Below, piece after piece: positions 7,165 through 13,704 of a stretch of 13,704 nt of DNA. The notes below the pieces were generated by a model, which had not been told where the DNA came from, did no database searches, and saw nothing but the letters and a program-made list of their open reading frames with translations. The position numbers and the translations under genes were made by a program. Origin of the DNA: Acidobacteriaceae bacterium (GTDB lineage Bacteria; Acidobacteriota; Terriglobia; Terriglobales; Acidobacteriaceae); contig PMXH01000553.1 of the NCBI GenBank assembly GCA_003165855.1, positions 2,522 to 16,225 on the forward strand. The letters are read 5' to 3'. Every line of letters begins with the position of its first letter. Positions within the stretch are counted from its first letter, which is position 1.

Positions 7165-8478
7165 TTGAGATCTGAATTGGGGAGATGGCCGGCGACCTTG
7201 GGGAAGCGCGCACAATTCGGGTTTCTTGCGGCCGCGATCGCGGCGGCGAGCATGTGGTTTTATGTCGATCGAATTCTGGTGGGCTACCAGGTGGCGGATG
7301 CGGCAGCGCACGAGCGTCCGCGCGGGAATTTGTCCGATCTTTATCCGCGCTGGCTGGGGGCGCGCGAACTGCTGCTGCATCAGCGCAATCCTTACGGCGA
7401 CGATATCGCGATCGAAATCCAGAAGGGATATTACGGGCGCGTGCTGGATCCAGCGCGGCCGAATGATCCTAAGGACCAGCAGGGGTTTGCTTATCCCGTT
7501 TATGTGGTGTTTCTGCTGGCGCCGCTGATCGGGCTGCCGTTTCACGAGGTGCAGATATTTTTTCACTGGCTGCTGGTGGGGCTGACGGCGGCGAGCGTCT
7601 GGCTGTGGCTGCGCGCGTTGCGATGGCGTGTGCCACCGCTGGCAATTGCTACTACTGTCGTCCTGATGTTGGGGAGCGTGCCAGCAGTGCAAGGGATCAA
7701 GCTGCAGCAATTGAGCTTGTTGGTGGCGGCGCTGCTGGCAGGGTCGGCGGCGTGCGTGGCCAGCGGGTTCTTGTTTTGCGGCGGAGCGTTGCTGGCGCTG
7801 GCGACGATCAAGCCGCAACTGGCGTGGCCTTTGGTGGCGTGGCTGCTGGTGTGGGCGGCGAGCGATTGGCGGGCGCGACGGAGATTGGTGTTTGGCTTTG
7901 AGCTGGTGATCGTTCTGTTGCTGGCGGGTTCGGAGATTATTTTGCCGGGGTGGTTGCGGATGTTCATCCACGCGATCGGGCAATATCACCGCTATACGCA
8001 GAACCAATCGGTGCTGGACCAACTGGTGCCGTGGGGGTTTGCGGGAAAGATTTTGGCGGCGGGGGCCGTGCTCGCCAGCGCCTTTTTTCTGTGGAAACTA
8101 CGCGGCCAGCCTGCCGATGCGGTGGAGTTCGGCGGGGCGACGGCGCTGGTAATGGCGTTGACCGTGCTGGTTGTCCCGATGTACGCGCCGTATAACCAGG
8201 TGCTGCTTCTGCCGGCAGTTCTGGCGGTGGTACGGGATCGAACATTTTTTGTGGCACGGTCGCGCGGGTTTCGATTGGGATACGGGATGGGAGGCTTCGT
8301 CCTGGCTTGGCAGTGGATTGCCAGTCTGGGCTTGAGCGCTGTTTTTTTAAGCGGGGCGACGGCGTGGGCGCTTAGCGGGTGGAAGTGGCCTTTCCTGGCG
8401 ACGTTTGCCACGCCGGTGTTGGTGTTTGCGATGATCCTGGTGGATGTCCGAGGCAGACAGGACGGGCCGCAGGTGTAA
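7165..8478 (+). CDS. GT87-family (DUF2029) membrane glycosyltransferase
   Basis: 437 residues, about 9-10 hydrophobic segments. GT87 features: NLSDLYPRWLGARELLLHQRNPYGDDI (55-81) with Asp58 in the first periplasmic loop and the RNPY motif also seen in the minus-strand neighbour; FAYPVYVVFLLAPLIGLPF (108-126); LQQLSLLVAALLA (180-192); ALATIKPQLAWPLVAWLL (211-228); VVPMYAPYNQVLLLPAVLAV (336-355). The long loop around 82-107 (EIQKGYYGRVLDPARPNDP) is probably periplasmic and may touch substrate. The only starts consistent with the first helix are TTG codons. TTG at 7165 has GGGGCGGA just upstream and is preferred; TTG at 7177 is the alternative. Likely function as for the first GT87 gene; substrates cannot be read from sequence. 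Confidence 0.87.
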   Translation: MRSELGRWPATLGKRAQFGFLAAAIAAASMWFYVDRILVGYQVADAAAHERPRGNLSDLYPRWLGARELLLHQRNPYGDDIAIEIQKGYYGRVLDPARPNDPKDQQGFAYPVYVVFLLAPLIGLPFHEVQIFFHWLLVGLTAASVWLWLRALRWRVPPLAIATTVVLMLGSVPAVQGIKLQQLSLLVAALLAGSAACVASGFLFCGGALLALATIKPQLAWPLVAWLLVWAASDWRARRRLVFGFELVIVLLLAGSEIILPGWLRMFIHAIGQYHRYTQNQSVLDQLVPWGFAGKILAAGAVLASAFFLWKLRGQPADAVEFGGATALVMALTVLVVPMYAPYNQVLLLPAVLAVVRDRTFFVARSRGFRLGYGMGGFVLAWQWIASLGLSAVFLSGATAWALSGWKWPFLATFATPVLVFAMILVDVRGRQDGPQV

Positions 8479-8633
8479 AGGTGCGGGCACGGGTAAGCCG
8501 AAAACTACGGGTGTTGCTGTGCGAGAAACCGGCGCTGGTGGTAAAACAAAACTTGAGGAAGCGAAAGGCTCTTCCCGCCGGAGCCTGATTCCTGTCATTA
8601 TGCATAGCGGCGCGAATGCTGAGCAAATCCTGA

Positions 8634-8658
8634 CCTTGTTGCCAGGAACGCGACAAGG
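8634..8658 (+). promoter_or_regulatory. Hairpin abutting the start codon of the FHA-GAF-phosphatase gene
   Basis: CCTTGTTGC (8634-8642) pairs with GCGACAAGG (8650-8658), 9 bp with one G-T pair, around a 7-base loop (CAGGAAC) that contains AGGA. The 3' arm ends exactly at the ATG at 8659. If that ATG is used, the stem could control access to the ribosome site. It also resembles, from memory, dispersed intergenic repeats of Acidobacteriota that continue with a GGATGGGGCACCC-type sequence; in that case the true start would be the ATG at 8689. Both readings are inference. Confidence 0.5.
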
Positions 8659-10365
8659 ATGGGGCACCCGCTTTCGGCGCGAAATCTCATGGCCTTAAAT
8701 GCGATAGCTCGTTCGTCTTCCGGTTCCGGCGTGTTTCCGGCGCTGGTGCTGGTGCAGGGGAACGAGCAGAAAAATATTGTCCTCAACCGGACTCCTTTCA
8801 GCGTGGGCCGCAAGGTGGATAAGGATCTGGTGATTGCCGATCCGCGGGTGTCGCGCGATCACGCGCAGATCATTCTGGAAGAAGACGGATTTTTTCTGGT
8901 CGACCAGGGCAGCAAGCACGGCACATTCGTCAATGGGGAACGCATTCAGCGACAAAAGCTGGAGCGCAATGACCGGCTGGAATTTGGGGCGCGCGACTCG
9001 ACTTATGCCATTTTCAATCCGGCGCACCGCACGTCGAATACGGCGCGTGATTTTTTAAGCCAGATTTCCGGAATCCAGATTTCGCAGGAAACCACCGATC
9101 TGGAAAAGTTGACGTTGTTTCTTGAGGCTGCGGCCAAGTTGAACACCGCCGGTGTGCTCGACGAAATCCTGATGACCATGCTGGACGTAACGCTGCGCCT
9201 GACGCGTGCCGAACGGGGCTACGTCTTTCTGAAGGACGACGAGGGGAAACTGCGGCTGATGGCGGGGCGCAACAACAAAGGCGAGCCGCTGCTGGATGAC
9301 AAGACGATTTCGCATTCGGCGCTGGACGAATCGCTGCGTTCGAATTCGGAGTTTCTGCTGACCGATACGGGCAGTTCGATGGACCTGGCGGCGCGGCAGA
9401 GCATTGTGGCCTACGATCTTCGTACCGTGATTTGTATTCCGTTGCGGAAGCGGCAGGTGCAATCGACGCGGGAGCAGCAGGCGCCGGTGTCAGACGCGGC
9501 GGCGGAGGTGACGGGAGTTTTGTATGTGGACTCGCGCTTCGCGTCGCGCGAATTTTCCGGCGTGGGGCACGACATTCTGCGGGCGATCGCGACAGAAGCC
9601 GCGTCGCTGATCGAGAACGCGCGACTGGTGCAGGCGGAAGAAGAATCGCGGCGCTACCAGCAGGAGCTGACGATTGCCGCCAGCATTCAGCAGCGGCTGA
9701 TGCAGGTGAAGATTCCCGAAGTGCCGTTTGCCAAGCTGCGCGGAAAGAATCTTTCTTGTAAGGAAATCGGCGGAGACTTCTTCGATGCGGTGAATACGAA
9801 GGAAGGCCTTGCCGTGGTGCTCGCCGATGTGAGCGGCAAGGGAGTGTCGGCGGCGCTGCTGGCTTCCACTTTGCAAGGAATGATTTATTCGCATTTGAGT
9901 TCGGGCATGCCGCTGCTGGAGGTGGTCGTAGCGGTGAACCGCTTTTTCACCGAAAAGTTGGTCGGAGAAAAATATGCGACCGTGCTGCTGGCACGCCTGC
10001 GCCGGGATGGCGACCTGGAATACGTGAACTGCGGCCACGTGCAGCCGCTGCTGGTGTGTGGCGGAGAAGTGATGAGGCCGCCGCACGGCAATGTGCCGGT
10101 AGGCTTGCTGGCCGATGCTACTTTTGAAAGCGCGCGCTGCCAGCTCAATTCGGGTGACCGCTTTATTCTGGTGACGGATGGCGTGACCGAAGCGGAGAAT
10201 GCCATGGGCGATTTCTTCGAAGACTTCAGGCTTGAAGCGGCCGCAGCCAAGGCTCCGACGCTGGAAGGAATTTTCTCGGCGGTCTCGGAGTTCTGCGCAG
10301 GAAATCCATTGAATGACGATTGCACGGTGGTGGAGATCGTTTATTCGAGTGCGGCGGAGGCGTAG
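8659..10365 (+). CDS. FHA-GAF-SpoIIE (PP2C-type) serine/threonine phosphatase
   Basis: 568 residues, soluble, three domains. The FHA domain (about 26-118) has the phosphothreonine-site residues: Gly50-Arg51, SRDH (65-68) and NG (92-93). The GAF domain (about 145-320) starts LEKLTLFLEAAAKLNTAG and includes RGYVFLKDDEG and GVLYVDSRFASREFS. A short coiled linker (320-345, RLVQAEEESRRYQQELTIAASIQQRLM) leads to the SpoIIE/PP2C domain (345-562). Its metal-site motifs are complete: GGDFFD (371-376), ADVSGKG (389-395), VTDGVTEAEN (505-514) and DDCTVV (553-558), so activity is expected. By analogy with RsbU-type proteins it may dephosphorylate an anti-sigma antagonist or other Ser/Thr-phosphorylated partner; no such partner is next door. 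Start 8659 (AGGA eleven bases before) or 8689 (residue 11); both precede the FHA domain. It follows the GT87 gene by 180 bases. Confidence 0.92.
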   Translation: MGHPLSARNLMALNAIARSSSGSGVFPALVLVQGNEQKNIVLNRTPFSVGRKVDKDLVIADPRVSRDHAQIILEEDGFFLVDQGSKHGTFVNGERIQRQKLERNDRLEFGARDSTYAIFNPAHRTSNTARDFLSQISGIQISQETTDLEKLTLFLEAAAKLNTAGVLDEILMTMLDVTLRLTRAERGYVFLKDDEGKLRLMAGRNNKGEPLLDDKTISHSALDESLRSNSEFLLTDTGSSMDLAARQSIVAYDLRTVICIPLRKRQVQSTREQQAPVSDAAAEVTGVLYVDSRFASREFSGVGHDILRAIATEAASLIENARLVQAEEESRRYQQELTIAASIQQRLMQVKIPEVPFAKLRGKNLSCKEIGGDFFDAVNTKEGLAVVLADVSGKGVSAALLASTLQGMIYSHLSSGMPLLEVVVAVNRFFTEKLVGEKYATVLLARLRRDGDLEYVNCGHVQPLLVCGGEVMRPPHGNVPVGLLADATFESARCQLNSGDRFILVTDGVTEAENAMGDFFEDFRLEAAAAKAPTLEGIFSAVSEFCAGNPLNDDCTVVEIVYSSAAEA

Positions 10366-10385
10366 GCTGTGTACGATGAACCGCA

Positions 10386-10425
10386 CCGGGCTTCGCCCCG
10401 GAGACAGCCGAGGGCGGCTGTCTCC
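10386..10425. repeat. Intergenic palindromic element between convergent genes (possible terminator or dispersed repeat)
   Basis: GGAGACAGCCG (10400-10410) pairs perfectly with CGGCTGTCTCC (10415-10425) over 11 bp with an AGGG loop. Just before it is a smaller stem, CCGGG (10386-10390) with CCCGG (10397-10401), which would compete with the large one. No T-run follows on either strand. It lies in the 108-bp gap between two converging genes, where a strong bidirectional hairpin could stop transcription or protect 3' ends. It resembles intergenic palindromes I recall from Acidobacteriota, but copy number cannot be judged here. Confidence 0.65.
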
Positions 10426-10473
10426 ACACGAACCCGACGCTGACGGCAGTCGTAGCTTGTCCCGCAACTGCGC

Positions 10474-12885
10474 TCATTCCACAACCACGCTGTAATTTGT
10501 TCCCTCCCAGCGACTCTCCTTCGGCCAGTAAAACGTGAATGCGACTTGGCTTCCCGGAGGCAGTGAGGCGGTCGGCAAGTCGAGAACGTGGGTGCCCAGG
10601 CCGGTGTCACGGGTGCCGGTGTCCTGCGAAGTTTTCCAGCCGTCGATACTCCAGTGAACGAGAGCGGGGGTGAGCAGTGCGATGCGCAGTTTCTTGTTGC
10701 GTGGCAGGGAGCGGCACTTGTTGTTAAACCTCCAGCCGAAAACTTGCCGCGTGGGTTTCTCGACCAGATAGCGTTGTACGGTTTGCGGAGGCTGGTCGAA
10801 AATTTTACTGTCGCGCAGCGAGCGGCGAAGTTTGATGTATTCGGAATGCGCCCAGACCAGAGGGCAGGCCGAGCCCGAGGGCCTTCCGCGAAACAACTCC
10901 AGCGCGGGAAGATCGGCGGCGTCCCAGACCTGTTCGGGCAGCAGGCGGCTGTGGCCGGTGGTGCATTGTTCCATCATCGAGAGCAAAGCTTCAGCTGCGG
11001 CGGGGCGGCCTGCCGCGAGTTCGTAGTGAGCGCGCTCTCCGGCGAGAAGAGGCCAGGGGCGGCCGATGCCGGTGCCATCGAAAGCCGAGCCGTCCTCGTG
11101 CTCGCCATAACCATCTCCGTTGTAGCGGTACCAGCACGGGCCCTGCGGCAGTTGCACGCGCAACAGAGCGTCGATGACGCGAACCGTATTCAGAATGCGG
11201 GGATCATCGGGGGCGCGCAGTCCGAAACGCACAAGCGCCAGCGAGTCGGGACTAATGATACGAAAGGCGCGCTCCGTGTTCTGCCCTTCTTTGCCGGGAG
11301 GCCGATTCTTGATGGGAACGAAGCCCTGGGTGGGAGACGCGGCGGAATCGGTTTCCGGTGGAGCGATGCGCACGTAGTAGCCTTCCACGCCGACTTGCCG
11401 GGCGAGATCACCGCCGGTGGCGTAAACCCAGCGTTCGATGTTGTCGTTCCAGGCATCGGCGACGTCGCGAAGAGTGGAGGCGGCGTCGCTGTGTCCGGTG
11501 AGTTCGGCGATGTCGGCGGCTGCGAGGAGGGCGGAGATCTCCACAGCGAGCGTGAAGGGAGAATATCCGCCATCTTCTTCCCAACGATCCTGCTGGGTGA
11601 CCGGGCCGTTGCGCAGAATGTAGCTGGCGGCGTTGCGCACCATGGGCCACCAGCGCTCCAATTTGCCCAGACCCTGCGCGGATTCGCGGCGCAGAAGATC
11701 CAGCAGCAGGATGGGGAAGGCGGTTTCGTCCATCTGGACGCCGCCCCAGTAGGAGCGCCCATCGAGCCAGAGATTTTGCGCCCAGTTGCCGTCAGCCTCC
11801 TGCGTGGTCTCAAGGTAGCGGAGCACTCGAACTGCGTCAGAGACGGCGCCGGCGGCCAGCAGCGCTCCCGCGGTCTCGACGAGATCGCGCGGCCACACCA
11901 GGTGATAGCCCCCGAGGTCTTCGTCACCTTTGCTGAATCCCCAGGGGATGGAAAGGCTGGCGATGATGCCGCCCAGAAAGTCCTTGGACTCGTGAGTGCG
12001 CAAGACGGCGGTGGAAGAGCGGTAAAGATCGTACTCGCGCGGCGGTTCATCGAGTTTGAGCAGCGTGTTCTGCCAGTTTTTCCAGTGGAAGACGTATTGC
12101 TCGCGAAGCTCGGAGTAATCTTCGAGCAGGGTGGAGCGGACCTGCTGCCCGGCCTCGGTCCACCTCGCGCCGAAACCCAGGGCAAGTACGAACTCTCCGT
12201 TGCAAGCGGCGAGATCGATCTCTCCGGTGCAGGCGAGGTTGCCATTTTCGGCACGCTGGTATTCCCACTCCATCTGGAAGTGAGCGGAAAGATCCTGCCA
12301 TCCGTCGGAAGCGCCGACGAATCCGACGGACATTTTTCTCCACGGCGTCGAAGAGGCTAAGGCGAGAGCAGTGCCGTCGTGCTCGGCGAGGAACATGGGC
12401 ACGCCTTTGTAGTCACCCACCCAGGCGGTATTTCCGTTTCCGCAGTTGGCCAGGTGCGGCGAGAGCAGGGCGTAGAGGCGATAGTCGGAAATTTGACCCT
12501 GCAGCGGTTCGAAGCGAATCTTCTGCAGAACCACGTTGCGGTAAGGATCGGTGAGGATCTCCTTGTAAATCCGGTAGCGGCCGCTGCCATCGGTGTTGGT
12601 CAGTTCAAAGGCGGGGACGCCGGGCTCGAAGGGCTTGTTCTCGAAGGTGCAGTGCCGTTTTTCCTCGGAAAAGAAGTCCCGTCCGTTGGTGACGATGAAG
12701 CCGAGGTCGCGAGTGCAGGCCTGATCGACCCGCGGGAAGTAAACTTCATTCAAAATGCCGTGGCTGGTGGTGAACCAGACCTTGCTGTGCTGGTTTAAAG
12801 CTGTGCCGGCTCCGGTTTTTGCGCTTGAGGTCCAGCGGGGCGGAATGCCGGGCCAACCGGGGGCATAGTGTATAAAATCGCTCAT
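10474..12885 (-). CDS. Glycoside hydrolase family 15, glucoamylase/glucodextranase-like
   Basis: 803 residues. GH15 enzymes release glucose from non-reducing ends of alpha-glucans by inversion. The N-terminal beta-sandwich (about 1-270, glucodextranase domain N type) starts APGWPGIPPRWTSSAKTG and has the STPW and DGW motifs. The (alpha/alpha)6 barrel (about 285-690) shows HLVWPRDL (328-335), YWGGVQMDETAFP, RWEE (434-437; Glu436 the likely general acid by alignment with other GH15) and LPEQVWDAADLP (Glu651 the likely base). PLVWAHSEYIKLRRS closes the barrel. A C-terminal beta domain (about 700-803) with HWSIDGW, DTGLGTHVLDLPT and FTFYWP follows. The ATG at 12885 has AGGA ten bases upstream; an earlier in-frame ATG (12954) adds 23 unconvincing residues. 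Neither start gives a signal peptide, so the enzyme is probably cytoplasmic, acting on glycogen, maltodextrin or isomalto-glucans. Exact linkage preference is unknown. Confidence 0.92.
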   Translation of the reverse strand: MSDFIHYAPGWPGIPPRWTSSAKTGAGTALNQHSKVWFTTSHGILNEVYFPRVDQACTRDLGFIVTNGRDFFSEEKRHCTFENKPFEPGVPAFELTNTDGSGRYRIYKEILTDPYRNVVLQKIRFEPLQGQISDYRLYALLSPHLANCGNGNTAWVGDYKGVPMFLAEHDGTALALASSTPWRKMSVGFVGASDGWQDLSAHFQMEWEYQRAENGNLACTGEIDLAACNGEFVLALGFGARWTEAGQQVRSTLLEDYSELREQYVFHWKNWQNTLLKLDEPPREYDLYRSSTAVLRTHESKDFLGGIIASLSIPWGFSKGDEDLGGYHLVWPRDLVETAGALLAAGAVSDAVRVLRYLETTQEADGNWAQNLWLDGRSYWGGVQMDETAFPILLLDLLRRESAQGLGKLERWWPMVRNAASYILRNGPVTQQDRWEEDGGYSPFTLAVEISALLAAADIAELTGHSDAASTLRDVADAWNDNIERWVYATGGDLARQVGVEGYYVRIAPPETDSAASPTQGFVPIKNRPPGKEGQNTERAFRIISPDSLALVRFGLRAPDDPRILNTVRVIDALLRVQLPQGPCWYRYNGDGYGEHEDGSAFDGTGIGRPWPLLAGERAHYELAAGRPAAAEALLSMMEQCTTGHSRLLPEQVWDAADLPALELFRGRPSGSACPLVWAHSEYIKLRRSLRDSKIFDQPPQTVQRYLVEKPTRQVFGWRFNNKCRSLPRNKKLRIALLTPALVHWSIDGWKTSQDTGTRDTGLGTHVLDLPTASLPPGSQVAFTFYWPKESRWEGTNYSVVVE

Positions 12886-13023
12886 GAAATTTTCGTCCTG
12901 GGGAGTACAAGCAGATTGAGAGCCAGTTGCGGGATGAGGAGCCTCCGGGTGCATCCGACCCAGCAGAATTGGATGGCCGCAAGATCAATTAGTTGCATCG
13001 AAGAGGGAAGTGGAAAAGCAATC

Positions 13024-13038
13024 TTGCGCCGTTGCGCC
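13024..13038. repeat. Tandem TTGCGCC direct repeat in the divergent GH15 / exported-protein gap
   Basis: TTGCGCC occurs at 13024-13030 and again at 13032-13038, an 8-base period, 30 bases before the exported-protein start. The 182-bp gap (12886-13067) must hold promoters for both genes. Two short direct repeats could be an operator or chance; the first also overlaps a weak -35-like TTGCGC with CATAAC 16 bases on. Confidence 0.25.
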
Positions 13039-13067
13039 AATGCGGCATAACAGGCGGATTCGACCCG

Positions 13068-13704
13068 ATGGGCATGCCAGGCACCGTCCAATCTCGCAGG
13101 ACTTTAATCTTCGGCATAGTAGCAGGCTTGTGTCTGGTGCTGGGGCCGTATGCTTCGGCGGGTACTGCTGCGCCGCCCGATGCCAGCCCAGTTACGGCGC
13201 TCGACCGCGGATTTGTGGGGCTCTATAACCTGGATTTTGCGGGCGCGCACAAGGATTTTTCCGCGTGGGAGACGCAACATCCCGACGATCCGGTGGGGCC
13301 GGTCAGCCAGGCTGCGGGATTTCTTTTCTCGGAGTTCAACCGCCTGGGGGTGCTGGAGGGCCAGTTCTACGACGATGACGACAGCTTTGCCGCTCGATCG
13401 AAACTCAGCCCGGACCCACAGGTGCACGACAAATTTCAGAGTGCGGTAGATCATGCCCAACTGCTCGCTCATGCCCGCTTAGCCAAAGATGCGAAAGACC
13501 AGGACGCGTTGTTCGCTCTGACGCTTGCGTCTGGCCTGCAGGCTGATTACGCGGCGTTGATTGAAAAGAAAAACCTGGCTTCCTTGCACTACACCAAAGA
13601 GGCATCTGCCTGGGCTCAACAGTTGCTTGCGGTTTGCGACAACTGCTCTGACGCGCTGGTGGCTACGGGATTCAGCAAGTACATCATCGGCAGCATGACG
13701 GCGC
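13068..13704 (+). CDS. Exported helical (TPR-like) protein, partial (C-terminus beyond right edge)
   Basis: 212 codons are visible and the frame is open to the edge. The start MGMPGTVQSRRTLIFGIVAG shows a basic stretch and a hydrophobic core, then PYASAG, a probable signal-peptidase site near residue 31. The mature part is helical with Ala/Leu/Phe/Tyr patterns of TPR-like repeats: RGFVGLYNLDFAGAHKDFSAWETQHPDDP (47-75), then LAHARLAKDAKDQDALFALTLASGLQADYAALIEKKNLASLHYTKEA in two parts. Cys-Asp-Asn-Cys (about 191-194) is a close cysteine pair that could form a disulfide in the periplasm. AGGCGGA nine bases before the first ATG supports 13068; a second ATG two codons on is equally possible. Role unknown; it resembles periplasmic tetratricopeptide scaffold proteins, with no enzyme motif in the visible part. 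Confidence 0.8.
   Translation, partial: MGMPGTVQSRRTLIFGIVAGLCLVLGPYASAGTAAPPDASPVTALDRGFVGLYNLDFAGAHKDFSAWETQHPDDPVGPVSQAAGFLFSEFNRLGVLEGQFYDDDDSFAARSKLSPDPQVHDKFQSAVDHAQLLAHARLAKDAKDQDALFALTLASGLQADYAALIEKKNLASLHYTKEASAWAQQLLAVCDNCSDALVATGFSKYIIGSMTA

Noticed and set aside
7153..8022. 290-codon upstream extension of the minus-strand GT87-like gene
   Set aside because: It lies antisense to the third GT87 gene and is Arg/Gln/His-rich, unlike a membrane protein; the hydrophobic N-terminus begins after the ATG at 7152.
8566..8586. AGGCTC...GAGCCT inverted repeat after the third GT87 gene as a terminator
   Set aside because: Only a 6-bp stem with a 9-base loop and no T-run; too weak to call.
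10588..12360. 590-residue plus-strand ORF antisense to the GH15 gene
   Set aside because: The minus-strand frame carries complete GH15 motifs; the antisense frame is Gly/Ala/Val-rich without domains or hydrophobic pattern.
1..13704. CRISPR arrays, tRNA or rRNA genes, transposases, phage or defence genes
   Set aside because: None seen in reading both strands; no spaced direct repeats of CRISPR type, no transposase motifs and no tRNA-like cloverleaf noted by eye.

Overview
This 13.7 kb window is GC-rich bacterial chromosome. I infer an Acidobacteriota (Terriglobia-like) soil bacterium. The grounds are the gene style (Tad pilus genes, GT87 membrane glycosyltransferases, an FHA-GAF-SpoIIE phosphatase, a glucodextranase-type GH15 enzyme) and short palindromic repeats between genes that resemble ones I recall from that phylum. 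No rRNA, tRNA or CRISPR was seen, and the taxon is not proven.

Left third (1-4633, all minus strand). This is the 5' part of a Tad/Flp pilus operon, transcribed right to left: flp pilin, cpaB (assembly protein), cpaC (outer-membrane secretin), cpaE (pilus-localising ATPase-like protein) and cpaF (secretion ATPase). The window edge cuts cpaF just after its Walker A motif. A heptamer-built repeat with a perfect 10-bp hairpin lies between cpaC and cpaE, almost touching the cpaE start. The pilin has a strong Shine-Dalgarno with a perfect 12-bp palindrome directly upstream. Prepilin peptidase, TadB/C and pseudopilin genes are not in the window.

Middle (4634-8478). A 327-bp gene-free divergent region is followed by three polytopic membrane proteins of GT87/DUF2029 type arranged plus, minus, plus. 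The first two are convergent and share a CTAG at their stop codons. The second and third are divergent with start codons only 12 bp apart. They probably transfer sugars from polyprenyl-phosphate donors in envelope glycan or glycolipid synthesis; the substrates cannot be read from sequence.

Right third (8479-13704). A plus-strand FHA-GAF-SpoIIE/PP2C phosphatase has a hairpin abutting its start codon. It converges on a minus-strand GH15 glucoamylase/glucodextranase-like enzyme without a signal peptide, with a perfect 11-bp stem palindrome between the two genes. Diverging from the GH15 gene is the start of an exported helical, TPR-like protein, cut by the right edge.

I do not see a clearly undescribed defence or mobile system. 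The most noteworthy items are the mixed-strand GT87 trio with almost no intergenic DNA, the three different intergenic repeat or hairpin elements placed at gene boundaries, and the apparently cytoplasmic GH15 enzyme. Several long ORFs antisense to real genes are GC-bias shadows and were rejected.
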